Assembly: GCF_040783975.1 (NCBI RefSeq)
Contig: NZ_CP160631.1
Location: 930,001-994,000, forward strand
Length of the DNA stretch: 64,000 nt
From: Pantoea sp. Ep11b
GTDB lineage: Bacteria; Pseudomonadota; Gammaproteobacteria; Enterobacterales; Enterobacteriaceae
Reading direction: 5' to 3'
Part shown: positions 44,194-52,374 of the stretch, piece by piece
How positions within the stretch are numbered: the stretch's first letter is position 1
Layout: each line of letters opens with the position of its first letter
The notes under the pieces: generated by a model
The model's input: the letters and a program-made list of their open reading frames with translations, nothing else
What the model was told of the DNA's origin: nothing
The model's database searches: none
Translations under genes and position numbers: made by a program

Positions 44194-44571
44194 ATGAAAG
44201 CTCAAAATTTAAAAAGTGCATGTATTAAAACTTTATCAAAAAGTGAAATTTACGATCAAAAAGAGTTTAACGGTGTAACAGCCCTTAAAACTATTCTGGG
44301 TCATGAAAATAAAGAGTTTGAAGCAGACTTTGTACTCAGAGGCAGTGATGTCAGCTGTAGTGCATCAGTTACCTGGTATGATGCCAGAGAGTCACACGAG
44401 AGCCGATCTGAATTCCGGCTTTATTATGAAGGCAATCCGGTGATGGAACTGGCAGAGCCCGGTGATAATATCGTTATTGGTTTTGATAGAAAAAAGACCT
44501 TAACCTGCATTCTGTTTAAAACACATGATGATGAGCATCAGGGACATATTGAGCAGTGGACGCCGCTGTAA
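44194..44571 (+). CDS. Small protein resembling a stand-alone EcoRII N-terminal (B3-like) domain
   Basis: A 125-residue protein. The order of conserved blocks, KEFNGVTALKTILGH, then SVTWYDARESHESRSEFRLY and MELAEPGDNIVIGFD, resembles from memory the N-terminal effector DNA-binding domain of EcoRII-like restriction enzymes (about 400 residues). The C-terminal nuclease domain is absent: the gene ends 20 residues later and a terminator follows. It is more AT-rich than its neighbours, suggesting transfer. ATG 44194 is preferred because AAGGA lies 11 bases upstream; ATG 44182 has no room for a Shine-Dalgarno. It may be a DNA-binding or regulatory protein, or a solo relic. No methyltransferase lies next to it. 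Confidence 0.55.
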   Translation: MKAQNLKSACIKTLSKSEIYDQKEFNGVTALKTILGHENKEFEADFVLRGSDVSCSASVTWYDARESHESRSEFRLYYEGNPVMELAEPGDNIVIGFDRKKTLTCILFKTHDDEHQGHIEQWTPL

Positions 44572-44580
44572 CAAAATAAA

Positions 44581-44605
44581 AAAGGGAAGCATCCGCTTCC
44601 CTTTT
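44581..44605. terminator. Bidirectional terminator
   Basis: 10-bp stem AAAGGGAAGC / GCTTCCCTTT with ATCC loop and A/T-rich flanks. It ends both the small EcoRII-N-like gene and the convergent ettA. Confidence 0.93.
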
Positions 44606-44621
44606 AATATTCATCCGACGC

Positions 44622-46289
44622 TTACTTCGTCATACGCTTGTACTTGATGCGCTTCGGCTCCAGCGCGTCTGCGCCGAGGGTACGCTTCTTGTACTCTTCA
44701 TATTCGGTAAAGTTACCTTCGAAGAATTCGATTTTACCCTCATCCTGATAATCCAGAATGTGAGTCGCGATACGGTCCAGGAACCAGCGGTCATGCGAGA
44801 TGACCATGGCACAGCCCGGGAACTCCAGCAGGGCGTTTTCCAGCGCGCGCAGGGTTTCGATGTCCAGGTCGTTGGTTGGCTCATCGAGCAGCAGCATGTT
44901 GCCGCCTACCTGCAGCAGTTTCGCCAGGTGCAGACGACCGCGTTCACCGCCCGACAGTTCACCGACGCGTTTACCCTGATCGACGCCTTTGAAGTTAAAG
45001 CGGCCGACATAGGCGCGGCTTGGCATCTCGGTGTTACCGATACGCATAATGTCCTGACCGCCGGAAACCTCTTCCCATACGGTTTTGGAATTGTCCATGC
45101 TGTCGCGGAACTGATCGACGGAGGCCAGCTTCACGGTTTCACCCAGCACGATGCTGCCGGAATCGGGCTGCTCCTGACCGGACATCATACGGAACAGCGT
45201 CGATTTACCCGCGCCGTTCGGACCGATTATCCCGACAATCGCGCCTTTTGGCACAGAGAACGAGAGATCATCAATCAGCACACGATCGCCGTATGATTTA
45301 CGCAGGTTGCTGACTTCCAGCACTTTGTCACCCAGACGGGCACCTGGCGGAATGAACAGTTCGTTGGTTTCGTTACGCTTCTGGTAGTCGGTGTTATTCA
45401 GCTCTTCAAAGCGTGCCAGACGGGCTTTGCCTTTAGACTGCTGGCCTTTTGGTCCTTTACGAACCCACTCCAGCTCTTTCTCGATCGACTTGCGGCGAGC
45501 GGCTTCGGTAGAGGCTTCCTGTGCCAGACGTGCATCTTTCTGCTCCAGCCAGGAGGAGTAGTTGCCTTCCCACGGAATGCCTTCGCCGCGGTCCAGCTCC
45601 AGAATCCAGCCCGCCACGTTATCCAGGAAGTAACGGTCGTGCGTAATCGCCACGACGGTGCCTTCGAAGTCATGCAGGAAGCGCTCCAGCCAGGCGACAG
45701 ATTCGGCGTCCAGGTGGTTGGTCGGTTCGTCCAGCAGCAGCATGTCTGGTTTTTCCAGCAGCAGGCGGCAGAGGGCGACGCGGCGACGTTCACCACCGGA
45801 GAGGTTCGCGATTTTCGCATCCCAGTCTGGCAGGCGCAGCGCATCGGCCGCACGTTCCAGCTGCGTATTCAGGTTGTGACCGTCGTGCGCCTGGATAATC
45901 TCTTCCAGACGACCCTGTTCAGCGGCCAGCTTGTCGAAGTCTGCATCCTCTTCGGCGTACAGGGCATAGACTTCGTCGAGGCGCTTCAGCGCGCCAACCA
46001 CTTCGGACATCGCCTCTTCCACCGACTCACGCACGGTGTGTTCAAGATTCAGCTGCGGCTCCTGCGGCAGGTAGCCAATCTTGATGCCGGGCTGTGGACG
46101 CGCTTCCCCTTCGATATCTTTATCGATGCCGGCCATGATGCGCAGCAGGGTAGATTTACCCGCACCGTTCAGACCGAGGACGCCGATTTTTGCGCCAGGG
46201 AAGAAGCTGAGCGAGATGTTTTTCAGGATATGACGCTTCGGCGGAACCACTTTGCCGACGCGATGCATGCTATAGACGAATTGAGCCAC
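44622..46289 (-). CDS. ettA: Energy-dependent translational throttle ABC-F protein
   Basis: A 555-residue ABC-F ATPase that binds the ribosomal E site and gates translation by ATP/ADP ratio. Two ABC cassettes: Walker A GLNGAGKS and GPNGAGKS, signatures LSGGERRRVALCR and LSGGERGRLHLAK, with the linker (arm and PtIM) between. There are no membrane domains. The start is GTG 46289 (VAQFVYSMHRVG), aligning with E. coli EttA's MAQFVY; 20 upstream codons are not supported. The gene lies between nadR and slt as in E. coli, though accessory genes intervene. Confidence 0.96.
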   Translation of the reverse strand: MAQFVYSMHRVGKVVPPKRHILKNISLSFFPGAKIGVLGLNGAGKSTLLRIMAGIDKDIEGEARPQPGIKIGYLPQEPQLNLEHTVRESVEEAMSEVVGALKRLDEVYALYAEEDADFDKLAAEQGRLEEIIQAHDGHNLNTQLERAADALRLPDWDAKIANLSGGERRRVALCRLLLEKPDMLLLDEPTNHLDAESVAWLERFLHDFEGTVVAITHDRYFLDNVAGWILELDRGEGIPWEGNYSSWLEQKDARLAQEASTEAARRKSIEKELEWVRKGPKGQQSKGKARLARFEELNNTDYQKRNETNELFIPPGARLGDKVLEVSNLRKSYGDRVLIDDLSFSVPKGAIVGIIGPNGAGKSTLFRMMSGQEQPDSGSIVLGETVKLASVDQFRDSMDNSKTVWEEVSGGQDIMRIGNTEMPSRAYVGRFNFKGVDQGKRVGELSGGERGRLHLAKLLQVGGNMLLLDEPTNDLDIETLRALENALLEFPGCAMVISHDRWFLDRIATHILDYQDEGKIEFFEGNFTEYEEYKKRTLGADALEPKRIKYKRMTK

Positions 46290-46456
46290 GTTGGTTTGAG
46301 CCTCTGGGTCTTGGTCGTTGGAATGATGTCGAAGTTTAGCCTTTTTCACCGTCTAATCCCAGCCGGGGGGCGGCGAATATTACCCAGGCCGGGGAATCGC
46401 GGACGGTGCAGAGCGTCACCGTCTGATTTCAGTGCCGCCAGGCGGACAGGCAGGGA

Positions 46457-47221
46457 TCAGGGCAGGCGCAGCGGTATCGCCTGCTGGGCCAGCCAGTGTT
46501 GCAACGCCTGATCGGGCGCGCTGTCGCTGACCAGCAGATCAAAGCGCTGCAGTTCGGCGATACGGGCGGGCAGCACCTTGCCATATTTGCTGCTGTCGGC
46601 CACCAGCACCGACTTGCGGGCGCGCAGCATGGCGTGATGTTTCATCATCAGCTCATTGGTGTTGTAGCAGGTCGCACCCTGATCTTTATCGATGCCAGCG
46701 GCAGAGATAAAGGCCAGCGTCGGACAGAGATCATCCAGGATGGTGTGCACGCCAATCGGCGTAAACAGGGCATTGTCAGCGTGAAATTCACCGCCGCTCA
46801 GGATCACGTTGCAGGCCGGTTTCTCCTTCAGCGTCAGAAAGGTGTTCATGGCGCAGCAGATGGCGGTAAACGCGAGGGTATCGGGGATCGCATCCACGAT
46901 GTAGGGGAGGGTGGTGCCGCAGTCAAAAAAGACCGTATCGTTCTCCGCGATCAGGCTGGCTGCGGCCTGAGCCAGCCGCTGTTTTCGGGCGGCATTCTGC
47001 CCATGCTGATCGCTGACAAAATAGTGGCTGGCGTGACTTTTCGGATCGCTGACGATGTAGCCGCCCAGCAGAACGATGCTGGAAGCGGGCTCGGTTAAGT
47101 CGCGCCGCACCGTCATCTCTGAGACGCCCAGAAGCTGAGCCGCATCTTTCAGATGCAGTTTATCGGTGCGTTTCAGCGCCTGCGTCAGCTTGTGAATGCG
47201 TTCGTCGCGCCGGGTTTCCAT
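46457..47221 (-). CDS. deoQ: DeoR-family repressor of the deoxyribose operon
   Basis: A 254-residue DeoR-family regulator close to E. coli DeoR. HTH KLHLKDAAQLLGVSEMTVRR, then the sugar-phosphate-binding domain with FFDCGTTLPYIVDAIPD, NVILSGGEFHADNALFTPIG and VLVADSSKYGKV. METRRDER at 47221 is chosen as start since GAGAG lies 6 bases upstream; MTM two codons earlier is an alternative. It is divergent from deoKPX, the arrangement of Salmonella deoQKPX. It probably binds deoxyribose-5-phosphate and the two 16-bp palindromes in the intergenic region. Confidence 0.85.
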   Translation of the reverse strand: METRRDERIHKLTQALKRTDKLHLKDAAQLLGVSEMTVRRDLTEPASSIVLLGGYIVSDPKSHASHYFVSDQHGQNAARKQRLAQAAASLIAENDTVFFDCGTTLPYIVDAIPDTLAFTAICCAMNTFLTLKEKPACNVILSGGEFHADNALFTPIGVHTILDDLCPTLAFISAAGIDKDQGATCYNTNELMMKHHAMLRARKSVLVADSSKYGKVLPARIAELQRFDLLVSDSAPDQALQHWLAQQAIPLRLP

Positions 47222-47457
47222 GGTCATCTCTCTGTTACCTATCCTGCAGTGCGGAACAAGGACGCCGTAACCGGCGTTATATCGCGACAAACCTCACAGA
47301 TTTGAATGAGTTGCGTCTCATCCGCCAGGCTGGCAATCAATCTTACCCGCAATCCTTAAGGGCCGCAAACCTGCGCTGCGCGGTCAGCGCCGTGTCACAT
47401 CCCTGGCGCAGGCGGGCGGGGAGAGGCGCGTCTCCCGCGTAGCCGGTGATGTTATCT

Positions 47458-47473
47458 TGTTATAATAATAACA
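47458..47473 (+). promoter_or_regulatory. DeoR-type operator O1
   Basis: TGTTATAATAATAACA: 16 bp, perfect 6-bp arms TGTTAT / ATAACA around 4 bases. It has the length and TGTTA...TAACA ends of the E. coli DeoR box TGTTAGAATTCTAACA. It lies 106 bp upstream of O2. Confidence 0.65.
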
Positions 47474-47523
47474 TTAACCTTTCCTTTCAGCGCCGCATTT
47501 TCCCGCCGGCTGCCGCTTCAGGA

Positions 47524-47539
47524 TGTGGTTTTTGTCACA
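47524..47539 (+). promoter_or_regulatory. CRP binding site
   Basis: TGTGG-TTTTTG-TCACA differs from the CRP consensus TGTGA-N6-TCACA at one base. Its centre is 41.5 bp upstream of a start site at about 47573, preceded by a -10 box TATTGT (47561-47566), the class II activator geometry. Confidence 0.75.
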
Positions 47540-47563
47540 TATTTAACCTTTAAGAAAGGTTAT

Positions 47564-47579
47564 TGTTAATTTATTAACA
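47564..47579 (+). promoter_or_regulatory. DeoR-type operator O2 overlapping the deoK promoter
   Basis: TGTTAATTTATTAACA: perfect 6-bp arms around 4 bases, the same architecture as O1. It overlaps the predicted -10 box and transcription start and ends 33 bases before the deoK ATG, so bound repressor would block initiation. Confidence 0.7.
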
Positions 47580-47612
47580 TTCAGGTTTGCAACACATCCG
47601 GGAGAAACCGTT

Positions 47613-48530
47613 ATGACAATCGCGGTGATCGGCTCAAATATGGTCGATCTGATTACGTATACCAACAGTCTGCCAAAAGCGGGCGAAACCCTCGAAGCTC
47701 CCGATTTTGCCATCGGCTGCGGCGGCAAAGGTGCCAACCAGGCGGTCGCGGCGGCAAAAATGGGCGGCCGCGTGATGATGGTCAGCAAGGTCGGCGACGA
47801 TCTCTTCGCGCCCAACACCGTGGCCAATCTGCAACAGCAGGGTGTCGACACGCGCTATGTGACGACCGCCACAGGCACCTCCAGCGGCGTGGCCCCTATC
47901 TTTGTCGATGACCAGTCGCAGAACCGCATTCTGATTATCAAGGGCGCCAACCAGCAGCTGAAACCGGCGGATATCGACGACGCGGCAGAGGCTCTGAAAG
48001 CCTGTGCGCTGATCATTCTGCAGCTGGAGATCCCACTGGAAACGGTCTACTACGCCATTGATTTTGCCCGCCGGCATCAGATCCGGGTGATCCTCAATCC
48101 GGCGCCGGCCGTCGCCACGCTGGACATCGACTATGCCTGCAAATGTGATTTCTTTATGCCCAATGAAACCGAGCTGGAGATCCTGACCGGCCTGCCGGTC
48201 AGCAGCGATGAAGAGGTGATGCTTGCCGGGCAGTCGCTGCTGAAGCGCGGCCTCAAAAATCTGATCATCACTCTGGGCAGCCGGGGATCGATCTGGATGA
48301 GCGGCGATCGGGTTCATCGTGTGGCCGCTACGCCGGTTCAGGCGGTGGACACCAGCGGCGCAGGCGATGCCTTTATCGGCTGCTTTGCATATCTGCTGAC
48401 CGAAACCGGTGATGTGGCCGCCGCCATGGCGCAGGCGTCTGCTTATGCCGCCTGCAGCGTTACCGGGCGTGGCACCCAGCGTGCTTACCCCACCGCCGAG
48501 TGTTTTCAGCGTTTTCTTAACCTTAACTGA
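47613..48530 (+). CDS. deoK: Deoxyribokinase (PfkB/ribokinase family)
   Basis: A 305-residue sugar kinase. PfkB signature 1 GCGGKGANQAVAAAKMGGRV; substrate motif NMVDLITYTN near the N-terminus; signature 2 VQAVDTSGAGDAFIGCFAYL with catalytic Asp. Followed by a fucose-permease-type transporter and a DUF4432 gene and controlled by a divergent DeoR, it matches deoK, which phosphorylates deoxyribose to deoxyribose-5-phosphate. Ribose remains possible from sequence alone. GGGAGA is 8 bases before ATG. Confidence 0.85.
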   Translation: MTIAVIGSNMVDLITYTNSLPKAGETLEAPDFAIGCGGKGANQAVAAAKMGGRVMMVSKVGDDLFAPNTVANLQQQGVDTRYVTTATGTSSGVAPIFVDDQSQNRILIIKGANQQLKPADIDDAAEALKACALIILQLEIPLETVYYAIDFARRHQIRVILNPAPAVATLDIDYACKCDFFMPNETELEILTGLPVSSDEEVMLAGQSLLKRGLKNLIITLGSRGSIWMSGDRVHRVAATPVQAVDTSGAGDAFIGCFAYLLTETGDVAAAMAQASAYAACSVTGRGTQRAYPTAECFQRFLNLN

Positions 48531-48539
48531 GGTTCTGCT

Positions 48540-49865
48540 ATGCAACAGAAAATAGTGCAGCAATCTGATGGCTATCTGAATAAAACGCCGCTGTTCCAGT
48601 TCATTCTGCTGTCATGCCTCTTTCCGCTATGGGGCTGTGCGGCGAGTCTCAACGATATTCTGATCACCCAGTTTAAAAGCGTCTTTGCCCTCAGCGACTT
48701 CGCCAGTGCGCTGGTGCAGAGCGCCTTTTATGGCGGCTATTTTCTGATTGCGATCCCGGCTTCGCTGGTGATCCGCAGAACCAGCTACAAAATGGCGATC
48801 ATGATCGGCCTGGCGCTCTACATCGCAGGCTGCATCGTCTTTTACCCGGCGTCACACATGGCGACCTACACCATGTTCCTGGCGGCAATTTTTGCTATCG
48901 CCATTGGCCTGAGTTTCCTGGAAACCGCGGCCAATACCTACAGTTCGATGATTGGCCACCGTGATCACGCCACGCTGCGCCTCAACGTCAGCCAGACCTT
49001 CTATCCGATTGGTGCACTGATGGGGATTGTGCTGGGCAAATATCTGGTGTTTCAGGAAGGAGGCAGCCTGGAGAGCCAGATGGCGGGCATGACGGCGGAG
49101 CAGGTGCATGCTTTCCGGCTGACCATGCTGGAACATACGCTGGAGCCCTACAAATATCTGGTGATGGTGCTGGTGGTCGTGATGTTGCTGTTTATGTTCA
49201 CCCGCTATCCGCACTGCAAGCCGGAAAGCCATGCGAAATCGCGCCCGTCACTGGGTGAGACCTTTCGCTATCTGGCCACTAACCGCCACTTTAAACGCGG
49301 GATCGTGACCCAGTTCCTCTATGTTGGCATGCAGGTGGCGGTCTGGTCGTTTACGATTCGTCTGGCGCTGACGCTGGGCGCAGCCAACGAGCGTCACGCC
49401 TCTGACTTTATGATCTACAGCTTCATCGGCTTCTTTATCGGTAAGTTCGTAGCGAATTTCCTGATGGCCCGTTTCCGTGCCGAAAAGGTGCTGATCGCCT
49501 ATTCCGTGCTGGGCGTGCTGACGCTGGCCTATGTGATGCTGGTGCCGGACTTCACCGCCGTCTACGCCGCCGTTTTTGTCAGCGTGCTGTTTGGTCCCTG
49601 CTGGGCCACCATCTACGCAGGCACCCTGGCGACGGTAGACAACAAATATACCGAGGTGGCGGGCGCGTTTATCGTAATGGCGATTGTGGGCGCCGCCTTC
49701 GTTCCGGCGCTGCAGGGGCTGGTCTCTGACACACTGGGATCGATGCAGCTGGCGTTTGGCGTCTCGCTGCTCTGCTTCGCCTGGGTCGGCTTCTATTTCT
49801 ATGGCGAGCTGCGTCATAAAAAGCAGCCGGTTGCGAGCGGGCGTCTGGTGGAGGAGTTGCCATGA
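48540..49865 (+). CDS. deoP: Deoxyribose permease, FGHS-type MFS transporter
   Basis: A 441-residue inner-membrane protein with 12 helices, of the fucose:H+ symporter-like group: FPLWGCAASLNDILITQFKS, QSAFYGGYFLIAIPASLV, FLETAANTYSSMIGH. It starts 9 bases after deoK with GAGG 9 bases upstream. It overlaps deoX by 4 bases. Role inferred from the deoKPX arrangement: sugar uptake across the inner membrane by proton symport. Confidence 0.85.
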   Translation: MQQKIVQQSDGYLNKTPLFQFILLSCLFPLWGCAASLNDILITQFKSVFALSDFASALVQSAFYGGYFLIAIPASLVIRRTSYKMAIMIGLALYIAGCIVFYPASHMATYTMFLAAIFAIAIGLSFLETAANTYSSMIGHRDHATLRLNVSQTFYPIGALMGIVLGKYLVFQEGGSLESQMAGMTAEQVHAFRLTMLEHTLEPYKYLVMVLVVVMLLFMFTRYPHCKPESHAKSRPSLGETFRYLATNRHFKRGIVTQFLYVGMQVAVWSFTIRLALTLGAANERHASDFMIYSFIGFFIGKFVANFLMARFRAEKVLIAYSVLGVLTLAYVMLVPDFTAVYAAVFVSVLFGPCWATIYAGTLATVDNKYTEVAGAFIVMAIVGAAFVPALQGLVSDTLGSMQLAFGVSLLCFAWVGFYFYGELRHKKQPVASGRLVEELP

Positions 49866-50875
49866 AAACCCGTTTGCCCCTGGCGCGTGACCAGTTTCAC
49901 CCCACGCCGTCGACGCTGCTGGAGAGCGAGGCGTTCCGGGTTGAACTGTTTCGCTACCCGTCAGGCATTGAGGCGGTACGCCTTCATAACCGTCGCGGCA
50001 GCGTAACCGTGCTGCCGTTTCTTGGGCAGATGATCTGGGAAGTGCAGTTCGACGGACATAACCTGACGATGGGCCACAGTTTCAGGCAGCCGCTGCCAGC
50101 CCGTTCGATCATTGATACCTATGGCTGTTTTGCGTTTCATTCGGGGCTGCTGGCTAACGGCTGTCCTGCGCCAGAGGACGATCATCCGCTGCATGGCGAG
50201 ATGGCCTGCGCCCGTATGGACAGCGCCTGGCTGGTGCTGGAGGATCAGACGCTGTCGCTGGAAGGGGAGTATGACTATGTAAAAGGCTTTGGTCATCACT
50301 ATCTGGCTGCACCGGCCGTGCGTCTTCAGGCCGATCGCCCGCGGCTGACGATCGACATGACTGTTACCAATCTGGCCGGTGCGCCGATGCCGCTGCAGTA
50401 CATGTGTCACATCAACAGCGCGTGGATCGATCAGGGGCGCTTCCGGCAGTCGATCCCCGATCGGGCCTTTCAGCTGCGGCAGTCGATCCCTGCGCATCTG
50501 CGGCCGACGCCCGCCTGGCGCGACTATACGGATCGGCTGGCGCGCGATCCGCTGGCTCTGCAGCAGCTTGATCAGCCGCAGCTCTGCGACCCGGAGATCG
50601 TCTTTTTCGCGGACGATCTGCCGCAGTATGGCGATGAGGTGCAGTTTGAGCTGCATGCGCCGCAGGGCTACGCGCTGATGACGCGCTTCTCCACCGCGCA
50701 GTTCCCGCACGCCACCCGCTGGCTGCTGCATAATCCCGACCAGCAGGTAGCGGCCTATATCCTGCCCGCCACCTGCCGGCCGGAAGGCTTTCTGGCGGCA
50801 CAGCAGGCAGGTACGCTGATCACCCTGAAACCGGGCGAACAGCGCCACTTCTCCGTCGAAACGGGCCTGCTCTGA
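49862..50875 (+). CDS. deoX: DeoX-like DUF4432 protein (aldose 1-epimerase-like)
   Basis: A 337-residue protein of the galactose-mutarotase-like superfamily, DUF4432 branch: RGSVTVLPFLGQMIWEVQFD, CFAFHSGLLANGCPAPEDDH, PLHGEMACARMDSAW, MPLQYMCHINSAW. The conserved His residues fit a mutarotase active site. It is coupled to deoP by an ATGA overlap. Its role in deoxyribose use is not firmly known; anomer conversion of the sugar is likely. Last gene of the operon, 7 bases from the convergent urtE end. Confidence 0.82.
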   Translation: MKTRLPLARDQFHPTPSTLLESEAFRVELFRYPSGIEAVRLHNRRGSVTVLPFLGQMIWEVQFDGHNLTMGHSFRQPLPARSIIDTYGCFAFHSGLLANGCPAPEDDHPLHGEMACARMDSAWLVLEDQTLSLEGEYDYVKGFGHHYLAAPAVRLQADRPRLTIDMTVTNLAGAPMPLQYMCHINSAWIDQGRFRQSIPDRAFQLRQSIPAHLRPTPAWRDYTDRLARDPLALQQLDQPQLCDPEIVFFADDLPQYGDEVQFELHAPQGYALMTRFSTAQFPHATRWLLHNPDQQVAAYILPATCRPEGFLAAQQAGTLITLKPGEQRHFSVETGLL

Positions 50876-50882
50876 TCGCCGG

Positions 50883-51581
50883 TTAAATCGCCACGAGGCC
50901 GCGCACACCCTCTGCTTCCATGGTGTCGCCGCGGCCACGCTGCACGATCTCCCCGCGCGACATCACCAGATAGCTGTCCGCCAGCTCGGCGGCGAAATCG
51001 TAAAACTGCTCGACCAGCAGGATCGCCATATCCCCGCGCTGCGCCAGCTGGCGGATCACTGCGCCGATCTCTTTGATCACGGAGGGCTGGATCCCCTCTG
51101 TGGGTTCATCCAGGATCAGTAGCTGAGGGCGACAGGCCAGCGCCCGGCCGATCGCCAGTTGCTGCTGCTGACCGCCCGAAAGATCGCCGCCGCGACGTGA
51201 CTTCATCGCCAGCAGCACCGGAAAGAGCTGATAGATCTCCTCCGGCACCTCGCGCGCCTGCGCCGCCGGAAAACGGGAGAGCCCCATCAGCAGATTCTCC
51301 TCCACCGTCAGACGCGGAAAAATTTCGCGGCCCTGTGGCACATAGGCGATGCCCGCCTGCACGCGCTGATGAGGTTTACGGCCAGTGATCCGCTGCTGCT
51401 GCCAGTGGATATCCCCTGACTTCGCCGGGATCAGCCCCATCAGGCACCTGAGCAGCGTGGTTTTCCCCACGCCGTTGCGTCCCAGCAGGCAGGTGATCTC
51501 ACCAATCTTCACCTCAAACGACAGGCCGCGCAGAATATGACTGCCGCCATAATATTGATTCAGTTCAGTAACCTGTAACAT
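50883..51581 (-). CDS. urtE: Urea ABC transporter ATP-binding protein UrtE
   Basis: A 232-residue LivF-like ATPase. Walker A GRNGVGKTT, signature LSGGQQQQLAIGRAL, Walker B LLILDEPTEGIQPS. The start at 51581 (MLQVTELNQYYGGSHILRG) lies one base beyond the urtD stop; the 44 preceding open codons are inside urtD. Last gene of the urea operon. Energises UrtBC together with UrtD. Confidence 0.93.
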   Translation of the reverse strand: MLQVTELNQYYGGSHILRGLSFEVKIGEITCLLGRNGVGKTTLLRCLMGLIPAKSGDIHWQQQRITGRKPHQRVQAGIAYVPQGREIFPRLTVEENLLMGLSRFPAAQAREVPEEIYQLFPVLLAMKSRRGGDLSGGQQQQLAIGRALACRPQLLILDEPTEGIQPSVIKEIGAVIRQLAQRGDMAILLVEQFYDFAAELADSYLVMSRGEIVQRGRGDTMEAEGVRGLVAI

Positions 51582-51582
51582 C

Positions 51583-52374
51583 TCAGCGCCCCAGATAAAC
51601 GTCGATAACCTGCTCGTTGGCCTGCACCTCGCGCAACGACCCTTCGGCCAGCACCTGACCCTGATGCAGCACCGTGACATGGTCGGCGATGGTCTCCACA
51701 AAACCCATGTCATGCTCCACCACCATCAGCGAGTGTTTGCCTGCCAGGCTGCGGAACAGCTCGGCGGTGTAGTCCGTCTCGGCGTCGGTCATGCCCGCCG
51801 CAGGCTCATCCAGCAGCAGCAGGTGCGGCTCCTGCACCAGCAGCATCCCGATCTCCAGAAACTGCTTCTGGCCGTGCGACAGCAGGCCCGCCCGGCGCTG
51901 GCGTTCAGCGCCCAGCCGCAGCATCTTCAGCACTTCATCAATGCGATCGCGCTGTTCGCTGTTGAGGCGGGCACGCAGGCTGGCCCAGACCGATTTATCG
52001 GTTTTAAGCGCGATCTCCAGATTCTCAGCGACCGTTAATGCCTCAAACACCGTGGGCTTCTGAAACTTGCGGCCGATACCGGCGCGGGCGATCTCCACCG
52101 GCGAAAGACGGGTCAGATCGCTGTCCTGGTCATAGATCACCCGGCCCGAATCGGGTCGGGTTTTGCCGGTGATCACATCCATCAGCGTGGTTTTGCCCGC
52201 GCCGTTAGGGCCGATCACGCAGCGGAGTTCACCGATGCCGATCTGCAGCGACAGATCGGTGAGCGCGCGAAAGCCCTCGAACGAGACGTTGATCTTCTCC
52301 AGCTGCAGCACCGGATCGCGCTGCAGCCGGTGACGATCCGCCCGCTGGGGCTGGGTAAACAGGGCATCACTCAT
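51583..52374 (-). CDS. urtD: Urea ABC transporter ATP-binding protein UrtD
   Basis: A 263-residue LivG-like ATPase. Walker A GPNGAGKTT, the UrtD-typical signature LSHGQKQFLEIGMLL in place of LSGGQ, Walker B LLLLDEPAAGMTDAE, H-loop VVEHDMGFVE. It overlaps urtC by 4 bases (ATGA). Cytoplasmic partner of UrtE. Confidence 0.94.
   Translation of the reverse strand: MSDALFTQPQRADRHRLQRDPVLQLEKINVSFEGFRALTDLSLQIGIGELRCVIGPNGAGKTTLMDVITGKTRPDSGRVIYDQDSDLTRLSPVEIARAGIGRKFQKPTVFEALTVAENLEIALKTDKSVWASLRARLNSEQRDRIDEVLKMLRLGAERQRRAGLLSHGQKQFLEIGMLLVQEPHLLLLDEPAAGMTDAETDYTAELFRSLAGKHSLMVVEHDMGFVETIADHVTVLHQGQVLAEGSLREVQANEQVIDVYLGR

Noticed and set aside
47545..47561. AACCTTT-AAG-AAAGGTT inverted repeat as a third operator
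   Set aside because: It does not share the TGTTA...TAACA ends of the two DeoR-type sites and may simply reflect AT-rich promoter DNA, so it is not called.
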